64,000 nt of DNA, taken from the NCBI RefSeq assembly GCF_003344885.1, contig NZ_CP031155.1:1764001-1828000 (forward strand), in the 5' to 3' direction. The notes under the pieces were generated by a model. It was not told where the DNA came from. It was given only the letters and a program-made list of their open reading frames with translations, and searched no databases. The stretch comes from Altererythrobacter sp. ZODW24 (GTDB lineage Bacteria > Pseudomonadota > Alphaproteobacteria > Sphingomonadales > Sphingomonadaceae). The number at the start of each line of letters is the position of its first letter. Positions within the stretch are counted from its first letter, which is position 1. Shown here piece after piece: positions 1 to 8,426 of the stretch. The translations under genes and the position numbers were made by a program.

Positions 1-859
1 GAGCCTCAACATCCGCTGCATCGCCCCAGCCCGCGATGGTTAGGCGTGCGCCAGCTGTGTTGACGACCTCTGCTGCTGCCAGCCAGCCATCTACCAACGC
101 CGCGATGTTCTTTTTCGGATGAATGCGCCCGAGATAGAGAAATTCGGGTGCTCGCATGGAGGACGCGGGCGGCGCTGGGACAGGTCCCGCATTGGGAATG
201 ATGGTGCTATCCGTTCGCCCACTCTCATCTGCGATGTCATGGGCTTCGCGGCTCGTAAGTGCGTGCAATGCAGTTGCCGCTCGCCAAGATGCGCGCTCGT
301 AACCCGTCCGGGCAAGCGCTTTCTTCCATTTACCGCGCGCCGTGATCCATGGATCAAGCATGCCGTGGGGACTGATCAGATATGCGCCGCCTGTCCGCCT
401 CGACCAGAGATACCCCGCACGGGAAGGATATTGCCAAATTCCGTGCAAGTGGAGGCAATCCAATTCAGCCTCGACCAAGCGGGTGAGCAAGCCAGGCGCA
501 AATCCGATTTGCCGCGGCCCCGAAACGGGCGAGTGTGAAACTGGAATGGAGCCAAATCGCCCGGCATCTTCCGCCGAAAACTCGTCTTCGAGGGCAAAGA
601 TCATCGGCAGCCCGCCGCTTTCCTTGATGATTGCTGCCTGCGCTACAACGGCTTCGAACACACCGCCGCCCAGCCGCGATGCAGAAGCGGTGAGCAAACC
701 AATGCGCTTTCCGGTTAGATCGTTAGTGACGATGTCAGAGCTCGTTTTCTGGCGACTGCACTGGGCGGCGGTGCGCGCGCGGAATGAGCGCTGCCGTAGA
801 TTGCGCTCTGCCAGCTGCCGTTCGCGCGTCCGATAGCCTTGGTTTCGGCGCAGGAACAT
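1..859 (-). CDS. Glycosyltransferase family 4, partial (runs off left edge)
   Basis: The reading frame is open from an ATG at 859 to the window edge (286 codons seen, 3' end missing). The sugar-binding half shows HLHGIWQYPS (about residues 137-146) and ISPHGMLDPW (about 162-171), which are typical of GT4 enzymes of capsule and colanic-acid type loci. LGRIHPKKN (about 244) opens the second Rossmann domain that binds the nucleotide sugar. It probably adds a sugar to a lipid-linked repeat unit on the inner membrane face. The ATG at 859 gives a basic N-terminal extension of about 48 residues that overlaps the end of the polymerase gene by 125 bases. No in-frame ATG, GTG or TTG lies between this ATG and the conserved fold, which starts near 713 (TGKRIGLL). 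The family call is firm; the start is not. Confidence 0.8.
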   Translation of the reverse strand, partial: MFLRRNQGYRTRERQLAERNLRQRSFRARTAAQCSRQKTSSDIVTNDLTGKRIGLLTASASRLGGGVFEAVVAQAAIIKESGGLPMIFALEDEFSAEDAGRFGSIPVSHSPVSGPRQIGFAPGLLTRLVEAELDCLHLHGIWQYPSRAGYLWSRRTGGAYLISPHGMLDPWITARGKWKKALARTGYERASWRAATALHALTSREAHDIADESGRTDSTIIPNAGPVPAPPASSMRAPEFLYLGRIHPKKNIAALVDGWLAAAEVVNTAGARLTIAGWGDAADVEA

Positions 860-2159
860 CTCCCATCAGCCTAGCAACGAATTTCCACACAATGACCGGG
901 GCCATCATGAATAGCCCCATTCTCAGCAATGTTATCGGATATCCGTCCCGGTAGAAGATGATGAGCATGGGAATGAAGCAGAGGAATGCTGCAGTCTGAA
1001 ACGCCGTCTGTCGGCTGAGCATGAACCAGTTGTAGAGTGCGCCAAGCAAGCCGCCCCAAAGCGCGCACCAAAGTGCAACGCCCGCGAAGCCGAGCTGCGT
1101 CCACCCTTCACCTGGCAGCGACCGGGTCATCCCGATCGGGAAGCCGTAGTCATAGAGGTTGAACAAGCGGATCGGTTGGCCAATCGGCTTGTCGCGCCAG
1201 ATTGATCGCGGGATTGGTTCCGTGAAAATCTGCAATTGGCCGACAAAGTATTCGTAAGTTCCGGTTTTGCGCGGGACCGTATGAACCAGATATTCGGTAA
1301 ATTCGAGATTTCCCAAATCCATGCCCTCAAGCGGAGCAAGAGGTATCTGTTCCCAAGCATCCGCTTCGACTGCGGCTTGCTCGCCGCCCAGAGCGCCGCG
1401 TAGGCCAGCGCCTCGATCGAAGCCGACGACATTGAAGATCATTGCTGCGCCCGCGACGAGGGTTAGCACTTTCCATTCGAACCACTGCTTACGCTTTTCG
1501 TATAGGTAGAAACAAGCTAGGCCAAACAGGACCATGATAATCGGCCCGCGCCCGCCGGTGCCCGCACGGAAGAAGACAAAAACGATCAGCGGAATAAGGG
1601 AATACCACCGGAAACGACCGAACCACGCGATTAACAAGGTAATCGGCACGAGAGCGATTTGGGCCTGTTTGACATAACCACTGCCAGATACATTGACCGT
1701 GGTTCCGGTGGCCATATCGAGCTCATACCCCAGCGAGCCGGCTGACCTGTCGATCCACAGGGCATAAAGAGAATAGATCGCAATCGGAGCGAAGATCGCA
1801 ATGGTGACGGCCAGCGGCCGCCGCAGTGCCACCAAGCGTTTCGTCTGGAATGCATCGCGGTTCCAACGCATAGGCGCGCGCCCAAACCACATTGATGCAG
1901 CAGCGAAAGCGATCAAGCCGAGGTTCGTAACGACCAGCGTTGTCACCTTGTCGGCCTCGCTCGGAACGAACTCAAAGACCCGGTAAATCAGCGTGTAATC
2001 GTAGAACCATGCAAGCCACGGTCGAATCACAAAAACCAACCCATGAAAACCCAGATAGAGCGTTAGCGGGTGGAAGATGTTGCAACTGCGGCGCGTCATG
2101 AAGACGGCGATAACCGCAAGGTAAATGACCACCGACGCGATTAGGGCGAACAGATACAT
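735..2159 (-). CDS. Wzy-like O-antigen/exopolysaccharide polymerase
   Basis: A polytopic membrane protein of 474 residues with roughly ten hydrophobic segments, starting MYLFALIASVVIYLAVIAV. The large periplasmic loop contains EPIPRSIWRDKPIG (about residue 315), a motif I know from oligosaccharide repeat-unit polymerases. Its expected role is to join undecaprenyl-linked repeat units in the periplasm of a Wzx/Wzy pathway. The last about 45 residues are Ala/Arg/Pro rich and overlap the start of the next glycosyltransferase gene. It sits 38 bases downstream of the sulfotransferase gene on the same strand. Polymerases diverge strongly, so the exact linkage made cannot be read. An O-antigen ligase is the main alternative. 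Confidence 0.75.
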   Translation of the reverse strand: MYLFALIASVVIYLAVIAVFMTRRSCNIFHPLTLYLGFHGLVFVIRPWLAWFYDYTLIYRVFEFVPSEADKVTTLVVTNLGLIAFAAASMWFGRAPMRWNRDAFQTKRLVALRRPLAVTIAIFAPIAIYSLYALWIDRSAGSLGYELDMATGTTVNVSGSGYVKQAQIALVPITLLIAWFGRFRWYSLIPLIVFVFFRAGTGGRGPIIMVLFGLACFYLYEKRKQWFEWKVLTLVAGAAMIFNVVGFDRGAGLRGALGGEQAAVEADAWEQIPLAPLEGMDLGNLEFTEYLVHTVPRKTGTYEYFVGQLQIFTEPIPRSIWRDKPIGQPIRLFNLYDYGFPIGMTRSLPGEGWTQLGFAGVALWCALWGGLLGALYNWFMLSRQTAFQTAAFLCFIPMLIIFYRDGYPITLLRMGLFMMAPVIVWKFVARLMGDVPAPKPRLSDARTAAGRAQSTAALIPRAHRRPVQSPENEL

Positions 2160-2197
2160 TGGTTAGGTGGCCCGCTCTGTATGGAGGCCGGGCCTGT

Positions 2198-3055
2198 TCA
2201 TACCCAATAGGCCTCTTCCAAAGCGCGTTCACCGAATAATTCGGCTGCCCGTGCCTTCTGCGCCTCGGACCAGCCGCGCCATGCGCCAGCACTAGCCTCG
2301 ACCGATTTCTTGCCGCGGATGACCGGATCTTCGAGCCCGTAATTGTGGTTCTTGTCACCAAATGCGAGCATTTCTGGATCGTAATTGAGGCCGATCTTGG
2401 TCATCGCTGCCGCAAGCGTAGGACCGGGATCGCCGCAGAGTTCACGGTAATCGAGCCGGGTGCATCTGTCCGGCTGAGCCTCTTCGAAAGCGAGCAGATT
2501 GTCGATGGCCTGACGGACGTAAATCATGGTCGATTCAAACGGGTCTTCGATATCATTGAAGCTCCAGCCCCGCTTGTGGATCGAATGGACGATATCGCAG
2601 GGGTGCCGCAGCACCATTACAAAGCGCGCCTTGCGGCCAAACAACCGATCAATGCCGTCAAGGTGGCCTGTATATTGCGGTGTCTTATCAGCCCAGATCT
2701 CCTTGCCCTGCGCCCTTCGGAACGCCTCGTGCTGTGACGCTGCCTTGCGCGCGAGATCACCGCGCATCGCATCGGCATTCTGACCAAACCCCTCATAGCC
2801 AAGCGCAACATCGGCATCATCTAACATAGCGACATAATTGGCGATGAAGAACGTCTCTGGCGGGCAGGCAATCTGCGGGTGGGAATTGAACATCCGGCGA
2901 ACCAAAGAGGTACCCGAACGATGCGCACCTACGATGAAGATGGGGCTTTCGCAGCGGTCCTCATCATCGCGTTCGATCACACGCTCCTGTACGATCAGGC
3001 GCGGACGCCCGATGTACGATTTCACACGATTAAAGTACCAACGCCAGGCGGACAT
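2198..3055 (-). CDS. PAPS-dependent sulfotransferase family protein
   Basis: The 285-residue product has the 5'-phosphosulfate loop in IFIVGAHRSGTSLVRRMF (about residues 39-56) and a second PAPS-binding element around VMVLRHPCDIVHSIHKRGW (about 145-163). These are the signatures of the P-loop sulfotransferase family, which moves sulfate from PAPS to a hydroxyl group. Its place between a polymerase and glycosyltransferases points to a sugar of the polysaccharide as acceptor, but the acceptor cannot be read from sequence. No membrane segment is seen, so it should act in the cytoplasm. It appears to be the first gene of a leftward unit with the polymerase and the edge glycosyltransferase. Confidence 0.85.
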   Translation of the reverse strand: MSAWRWYFNRVKSYIGRPRLIVQERVIERDDEDRCESPIFIVGAHRSGTSLVRRMFNSHPQIACPPETFFIANYVAMLDDADVALGYEGFGQNADAMRGDLARKAASQHEAFRRAQGKEIWADKTPQYTGHLDGIDRLFGRKARFVMVLRHPCDIVHSIHKRGWSFNDIEDPFESTMIYVRQAIDNLLAFEEAQPDRCTRLDYRELCGDPGPTLAAAMTKIGLNYDPEMLAFGDKNHNYGLEDPVIRGKKSVEASAGAWRGWSEAQKARAAELFGERALEEAYWV

Positions 3056-3288
3056 AGTAATGTTCGATCAAGTATGAGGTCTGCAAGGATGGAGCTTAAC
3101 GGCATAATCCGGCGAGACCAGCGCGATTGTGTTGCAAATGCACAGTTTCCAAACGTTAGAAGCGCCGGGCGGATCGTATGATGCAGGCAACCGGCTGGAC
3201 CATGCAGAGAACCGTGGCTACTGCCGGTTCAGCCGCGCAAGCTGCCCGCATAATTTTCTGATGTGACCTGAGTTTCTGGATTTCATTT

Positions 3289-4434
3289 ATGACCAATCGA
3301 TCTGGAAAGCCGGCGAAGGTTGTGTTTGTCTGGGAGAATTTGGGGCCAAGCCACATTGACCGGCTTGAAGCATTGAACGACCGCTTTCCGGATCAGGTCT
3401 TTGCTGTGCAGCTCTCTGCATCCAGTCACACATACAAATGGGATGGTACCAGCGGGCAAGCCGTTCCAACGACCACGCTGTTTGATCAGCCCGAAGACGC
3501 GACCGGCCTAGCCTGCATGACGGCCCTAGTCGGAGCGGTCCGCAAGTTGGGCGCGACTGACGTTTACCTGTGTCACTACCAGCTTTGGCCGATGCTCATG
3601 TCAGCGATGATCCTGCGGCTGCTGGGCAAACGCGTCGTTGTGATGATTGATTCAAAGTTTGACGATTACCCCCGCCGGTTGTGGCATGAGGTAGGAAAGT
3701 CAGCCTTCCTTTGGCCCTATAATGCTGCCCTTACGGCTAGCTTGCGCAGCCGTGACTACCTCCGTTTTCTGGGCTTTAGGAAGCGCCAGATCGAACTTGG
3801 TTATGACACATTGTCGGTCGCCAGAATACGCGGTCAATCAGCCAGTTTGCCTGCCCCGGGCGGCGCCCTCCATAGTGACCGAGACTTCCTGATCATCGCT
3901 AGGCTCGAGGAAAAAAAGAATATCGGTTCCGCCTTGGAGGCCTATTCCCTGTGGCAAGCCAGAGGAGGTACTGGGCGGGTGCTGCGAATTCTTGGATCTG
4001 GCGCTCTGGAGGATGAACTTCGCGATAAGTCTGTGGCGCTTGGAATCGGCGACGCGGTGATTTTCGAAGGTTTCGTTCAAACCGAAAGGGTGAGCGAAGC
4101 CCTCAGCAATGCGCTGTGCCTGATCCTGCCCAGCACCGAAGAGCAATTCGGCCTCGTCGTTATCGAGGCGATGGCGATGGGAGTGCCCGCTCTTGTCTCC
4201 AGCAACGCTGGCGCTGTCGATGTTATGATCGACAATGGGGTGAATGGCTGGGTGATTAATCCGCGCTCGCCCGCGGCTCTTGCGGCGGCGATGACTTCGC
4301 TTTCGGACGATGAAAGCTGCTGGAAGACGATGGCAAGCGCCGCGCAAACAGACAGTCTGCGCGGCGATGCCAACCATTTTGTCACAGCCGTGGCGAAATT
4401 ATCGGGGCTGGGTCAGGCCCCTAGCGACGAGTGA
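3289..4434 (+). CDS. Glycosyltransferase family 4
   Basis: The protein has 381 residues. The C-terminal half has the GT4 pattern: RDFLIIARLEEKKNIGSAL (about residue 198) followed by the EX7E-type motif EEQFGLVVIEAMAMG (about 284-298), which binds the nucleotide sugar. The N-terminal half is an acceptor domain with VFVWENLGPSH near the start. It lies alone on the plus strand, is divergent from the sulfotransferase gene, and its last 22 bases overlap the end of the leftward beta-helix gene. Donor and acceptor are unknown. It is most likely one of the transferases that build the repeat unit. Confidence 0.85.
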   Translation: MTNRSGKPAKVVFVWENLGPSHIDRLEALNDRFPDQVFAVQLSASSHTYKWDGTSGQAVPTTTLFDQPEDATGLACMTALVGAVRKLGATDVYLCHYQLWPMLMSAMILRLLGKRVVVMIDSKFDDYPRRLWHEVGKSAFLWPYNAALTASLRSRDYLRFLGFRKRQIELGYDTLSVARIRGQSASLPAPGGALHSDRDFLIIARLEEKKNIGSALEAYSLWQARGGTGRVLRILGSGALEDELRDKSVALGIGDAVIFEGFVQTERVSEALSNALCLILPSTEEQFGLVVIEAMAMGVPALVSSNAGAVDVMIDNGVNGWVINPRSPAALAAAMTSLSDDESCWKTMASAAQTDSLRGDANHFVTAVAKLSGLGQAPSDE

Positions 4435-6485
4435 TCGAAAGCGATCACGATGTCAGCCGGCGCTTTATCGATGGTGCCGCTGGTCGGATTTTCAAACACC
4501 ACACTCGCGAGGCCTGCTTTCGCTTCAGCCGACCGGATCGAGAGACCTGACAGGCCGGAGCTAAGGGTCAGGCTGCGAATATGGTCTGTCGCTGCCATGT
4601 CGGGAATTGTGAACTCGGCAGTAGTGGATCCGCCTGCAGCGATCGCAGGCAAGTCGTAGCCTCCGAAACGCGCTTCGATAGCGTTGCCATCGTCGCGGTT
4701 GCTGCGCCAACTGAGCTCGCTTTCCGTCCAGTCTGCGCCGTCAGGTTCGGCCATCCATGCCTCAATCTCGACAAATGCCGCGGCATTTTCGAGACCGCCT
4801 CCGGCTGGCGTGGCGACCACAATTTGCAGTGGCTTGTCACGCTCGGTCCACTGCACGCCGCCAACCGTCCCACCGATAATCTCGAGTTGGGAGTCCACTC
4901 CGGGCTGAATGCCTCCCATCGAACCATGCGCGACGTTCCCGCCATTGTCGCCCTGGCGCCCGAGCGTGAAGGCCTGCAATTGTTGTCCGGGCCCGACCGT
5001 GATTTCTGGCGACACATAGACCCGGCACTTCACCAACAGGCCGCTAGGCCCAAGCGTGCTCAAATATTGACCGTCGCGAAGATTAAAGCGGCGGCGATAA
5101 GGCCGCAGCTTGTCTAGGTCATAGGTCTCACGCGAGCCGCCGATTTTCATGTCCAAAACACCACTCATCCGGCCTATTGGTAACTGATACGGGTCATGTG
5201 AGTGAACCAAAACGGTTCGGCCAGATATGCAAATATCGCCATCGTGCCCAGAAACGCCATTGGATTGGACGGAGAAGCAATAGCCGCCATCGCCTGTGAT
5301 CGTTGTGTCATGCAAGCTGATCCGTGAGCGACCACTGGCAGAGAAAACCTTCACTTGATCGCTCAGCGAATTGCCATTTTCATCATAGAAGTTGTTTTCG
5401 AAGCGCGCGCCAATCGCTTGGACTTCCGCTCCAGCCTCTGCACGGATCATGGTGCGCGCACCGGCAGCGCTCGGGCGAACAAGTTGGATGTTGCGGCATT
5501 CAGCAAAAGAAAAAGCCGCGCCGCTGCTTGCTTGAGTGATGCGGACACCTTCGGTCCAGCAATCAGTAAGCGTTGCGCCATCGACAAAGTGCAATCCAAT
5601 GGTTGCCGCTGAAAGATTGCGTGACCCAATCCGGTTGAAAGAGAGCCGTTCACCGCCGTAAATTGCGACCCCCACCTGAGCCAGCTCGGTCTCCATGGTG
5701 ATGTCGCTGATGGTCAGGTCACGTGCGAAATCAGCTTTACGCAAATGGCGATTGCTGAGGGTGGGGGCGAGCGTGAAGCCTTCAGGGATTTGCTTGTCGA
5801 GTGTGACGGTGTCGCCCGCGATTTCTGTCACTCTGGCGATGCCCCAATTATAGGTTTCTGGGGTGTCGAAGGGGACATCGCCGAGCATCCAGATCACTGA
5901 ATCGCCGACAGCCAATTGCGCCGAAAGGCCAGCTTCCAGCGTCACTGCCTGCGCTCCGGCCGCTACATCGCTTGCCAATTGAAGATCGGTGATCCCGCCA
6001 GCATACCACCAGCCGCAAACCAGCCCACGGCCGCTGGTTACGGTGAACGTTGCACCGCGGCCATTGATCCGTCCAGCGTCAACTGGAACGACGTAACAGG
6101 GCTGCCCGCCTTGACCGTATTCGATCTCAGCATTTGGCACAGGGGCGATGCGGTAGGCGGCGGACTCGAACGCTATGCCGCTGGCGCCAATTGCCGAACT
6201 GTAAGCATGGGCGGATGCAATTGCGGGCCTGTCATCTCCCGTTCCATCGCCAGCCGCGCCGGCGATCTCGGCAGAGATTGTTCCGCCCGAAGGGGTTGCT
6301 CGATAGGCGACGCCATTCTGGCTGGTGGTAACGAGCTGAGGGTGCGCGCCCGCTAACGCCGCTGCGTCGCTATCGGCAACATAGATTCCGGGGGTGTGCC
6401 CGATGGTGTCCCGGCCAGTGGTTTGGATGAGGTCGGTGCCTCCGATGTTGGTCGCTGAAATGTCGGCGAAAGTCAGATTGCTCAT
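4413..6485 (-). CDS. Tailspike-like right-handed beta-helix protein (pectate-lyase-3 type)
   Basis: The protein has 690 residues. After a short N-terminal module (MSNLTFADISATNIGGTDLI) comes GDGTGDDRPAIASA (about residue 79), which is close to the opening motif of pectate-lyase-3 domains and phage tailspikes. Residues from about 100 to 500 show short beta-rich repeats fitting a right-handed parallel beta-helix. The last about 190 residues look like separate beta domains. There is no signal peptide. The start has a good Shine-Dalgarno (AAAGGAAA about 6 bases upstream). It is the last gene of a three-gene leftward unit, 30 bases after the SGNH gene. It may be a polysaccharide depolymerase or binder acting on the local polymer. 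A captured phage tailspike is equally possible. No catalytic residue can be assigned. Confidence 0.7.
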   Translation of the reverse strand: MSNLTFADISATNIGGTDLIQTTGRDTIGHTPGIYVADSDAAALAGAHPQLVTTSQNGVAYRATPSGGTISAEIAGAAGDGTGDDRPAIASAHAYSSAIGASGIAFESAAYRIAPVPNAEIEYGQGGQPCYVVPVDAGRINGRGATFTVTSGRGLVCGWWYAGGITDLQLASDVAAGAQAVTLEAGLSAQLAVGDSVIWMLGDVPFDTPETYNWGIARVTEIAGDTVTLDKQIPEGFTLAPTLSNRHLRKADFARDLTISDITMETELAQVGVAIYGGERLSFNRIGSRNLSAATIGLHFVDGATLTDCWTEGVRITQASSGAAFSFAECRNIQLVRPSAAGARTMIRAEAGAEVQAIGARFENNFYDENGNSLSDQVKVFSASGRSRISLHDTTITGDGGYCFSVQSNGVSGHDGDICISGRTVLVHSHDPYQLPIGRMSGVLDMKIGGSRETYDLDKLRPYRRRFNLRDGQYLSTLGPSGLLVKCRVYVSPEITVGPGQQLQAFTLGRQGDNGGNVAHGSMGGIQPGVDSQLEIIGGTVGGVQWTERDKPLQIVVATPAGGGLENAAAFVEIEAWMAEPDGADWTESELSWRSNRDDGNAIEARFGGYDLPAIAAGGSTTAEFTIPDMAATDHIRSLTLSSGLSGLSIRSAEAKAGLASVVFENPTSGTIDKAPADIVIAFDHSSLGA

Positions 6486-6515
6486 AGCGTTTCCTTTGTT
6501 TCTTGATCGCGAGAT

Positions 6516-7808
6516 CTATTGCGCGGCGATCAAGGGGCCGACCGCAGCGGCGATGCTGTGGGCGACCTGGCTTGCGCAGAACTCGTGGCCTTCATGTGTG
6601 AAATGCGCGCTGTCCGCGCCGGTACACCAATCAGCATTGCCGTCGCCAAGTGGGGCAGTTTGCCTGCCGGAACCGGTCGACCATTTGCGCGCTAGATTAT
6701 CGATGAACGCCACGTTGCGAGGGAAGCTCGCTGCGGCATTCCGTTTGGCATCTCGAACTGCAATATTGCTTGCGGCGCTGTTCTCTGCACCGCCTCGCGA
6801 GAGGATCGGTCCGGACATGAATATGATCGTGTCAGGCCGGCTCGCCAGAACATTGGCAATCCACGCTCTTACCAATCCTTCGAGCTCGATCTGACTGATC
6901 AGGCCGCCGTCATTGCGGCCGCCGAGTTCAATGATCACATCTGGAGCGGGGGCGATGACATCGAGTGCCTGCCTCGCGCCGAATGTCGCCTTTGCTCCGC
7001 CATTATCATTGACCCAGCCGGTGCCGCCCACGCCCGAAACCCAGCAATCAGGCTGGCCCAGCAAGTTTGCTAGCAATGTACCTTGCGAAGGCTGCGCCGC
7101 GTTCGCGAATGTTGCCGTATCAAACACCGTCGAAAGCATGCTGTCGCCGTGGACCAGCAGATTCAACCCATTCACCGGTTTTGCGGGCTGCACATCATAT
7201 TCCGGTGCAGTGTAAACGCCGCCAAAGGCGCCGTTTGATGACCATTCAAGTTCGTAAACCCGCGCTCGCCTTTCAGTCGCGCTGCCATCCCCCCAATTGA
7301 CGCCGATTACTCTGGGTGCGCCCACCGGCGTACCATCGGAACTGTTGCCAAGTAGGCCGAGGTGGACATATTCGCCATCAACCTTGAGCCGGAAACCGCC
7401 AAAAGCATCGCCATAAAGCACGCGCAATTCGAGGGCCGGTGCCCATGAAACGAAGCGCACGCGTTGGCCCTGGCCTTGTTGCGCGTCAGCAGCCGGATCG
7501 CCGCTGATTCCGGGATGGACCGTCATTGGACGGACAAACTGATTCTTTGGATATTGAGGGCCGGCAACGCTCCAGACGCCGCCGGTCAGGTGGAATTGTT
7601 CGGGCTCGGATAGGGCCGAATGCAGAACGCTGCTGCCGATGATCGACGCGGTGGCGGGAGCTGAAATAGCCGGCAAGGCAGCGGCCATTTCTGGCGCGCT
7701 TAAGCCGGTCCTTTCCATCGACCGACGCAAGGTTGAGAGGATGCCAATCCGGCGGCTGCGAGCAGTCTCGGCGGCAGTCAGTCCGCGTGCTGCAAAATCG
7801 AGCGCCAC
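6516..7808 (-). CDS. SGNH/GDSL-type hydrolase (phage-tail-like context)
   Basis: The catalytic blocks of SGNH hydrolases are visible: GDS in LLVHGDSMLS (block I, nucleophile Ser), GGRND in IIELGGRNDGG (block III Gly-Asn pattern), and DSAHFTHEGHEF (block V Asp-His). Such enzymes remove acetyl or other acyl groups, often from sugars. I chose the GTG at 7808, one base after the stop of the upstream gene, giving 430 residues. The same frame stays open to an ATG at 7910, but that start would overlap the upstream gene by 101 bases. No signal peptide is seen. It may deacetylate the polysaccharide made by this locus or serve as a virion-like decoration enzyme. The fold is firm and the substrate is inferred. 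Confidence 0.78.
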   Translation of the reverse strand: MALDFAARGLTAAETARSRRIGILSTLRRSMERTGLSAPEMAAALPAISAPATASIIGSSVLHSALSEPEQFHLTGGVWSVAGPQYPKNQFVRPMTVHPGISGDPAADAQQGQGQRVRFVSWAPALELRVLYGDAFGGFRLKVDGEYVHLGLLGNSSDGTPVGAPRVIGVNWGDGSATERRARVYELEWSSNGAFGGVYTAPEYDVQPAKPVNGLNLLVHGDSMLSTVFDTATFANAAQPSQGTLLANLLGQPDCWVSGVGGTGWVNDNGGAKATFGARQALDVIAPAPDVIIELGGRNDGGLISQIELEGLVRAWIANVLASRPDTIIFMSGPILSRGGAENSAASNIAVRDAKRNAAASFPRNVAFIDNLARKWSTGSGRQTAPLGDGNADWCTGADSAHFTHEGHEFCASQVAHSIAAAVGPLIAAQ

Positions 7809-7809
7809 C

Positions 7810-8238
7810 TCAGTTAGCCAACCGGAATTGGGCTGTCCCCGAAGCAATTGTGATGTCGAGATAGAAGCTCGCCGATGGATCGGCTTCTTCCCAAACTGGC
7901 TCGCAGGCATTGGCGGTGAAGTTTGCCCATGGTTGCCCCCCGATCGTTACTGGAAGGCGGGTCGCGCCGCCGTCGGTTGAGCGCAGCAGACTGACCTCGC
8001 CGTTCCAGGTGCCCGACAGACTGAGGGTAATGGGCCTGCCAGTGGCTGGCATCCATGGCCCGGCGATGGTGCTGGCCGTGGCGTTGCCCTCAAGCGCATC
8101 TGGCGCCGCGAGCTGTTCGAAGGAGACCGGGAACGGGGTGGCGGATGACACAAGCGCAAGCGACCCGTCAGGATCGGAAAAGCCAACTGCATTGGCGGGG
8201 GCAAAACCAGCGGGAACTGAGATCGGTGTTTGTGGCAA
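7810..8238 (-). CDS. Small beta-rich protein, phage-tail-like, unknown function
   Basis: The protein has 142 residues and reads as alternating beta strands without membrane segment or signal peptide. A central stretch (LSLSGTWNGEVSLLRSTDGG, about residues 71-90) resembles small structural modules I associate with phage and prophage tail proteins, but I cannot name a family. The start codon is TTG at 8238, supported by a strong GGAGG site (8244-8248, minus strand) five bases upstream. It is the first gene of the unit with the SGNH hydrolase (one-base gap) and the tailspike-like protein. Its place suggests an adaptor or carbohydrate-binding part that works with them. Confidence 0.6.
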   Translation of the reverse strand: MPQTPISVPAGFAPANAVGFSDPDGSLALVSSATPFPVSFEQLAAPDALEGNATASTIAGPWMPATGRPITLSLSGTWNGEVSLLRSTDGGATRLPVTIGGQPWANFTANACEPVWEEADPSASFYLDITIASGTAQFRLAN

Positions 8239-8243
8239 AGTAA

Positions 8244-8248
8244 CCTCC
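8244..8248 (-). promoter_or_regulatory. Strong ribosome binding site for a TTG start
   Basis: GGAGG on the minus strand lies five bases before the TTG at 8238. No ATG or GTG in this frame is as well placed, so this site decides the start of the 142-residue gene. Confidence 0.7.
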
Positions 8249-8270
8249 GTGACGATTCGAAGATTATTTA

Positions 8271-8287
8271 ATAACCATAACGGTTAT
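8271..8287. repeat. Inverted repeat upstream of the phage-tail-like unit
   Basis: ATAACC (8271-8276) and GGTTAT (8282-8287) form a perfect six-base inverted repeat with a five-base spacer. It lies 33 bases upstream of the TTG start of the leftward three-gene unit, in an AT-richer part of the 188-base divergent gap. It could be an operator. A second, wider repeat (CGATAGG near 8320 and CCTATCG near 8352) lies further on. Confidence 0.35.
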
Positions 8288-8426
8288 GTGTAGGAAAGTT
8301 CTTTCTCTATTTGGTGAGCGATAGGGCGTCTCGATTGGATTGCTTGCGACCTATCGTTAGGCCATGGTCGGGCTATCGGTTGGGAAATTCGCCTGACGCA
8401 GGCTCGTTGGTTATTGGAACGCAGAA

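Noticed and set aside
4413-8238. Prophage remnant
   Set aside because: No integrase, capsid, portal, terminase or attachment repeat is seen around the trio, so a prophage cannot be claimed.
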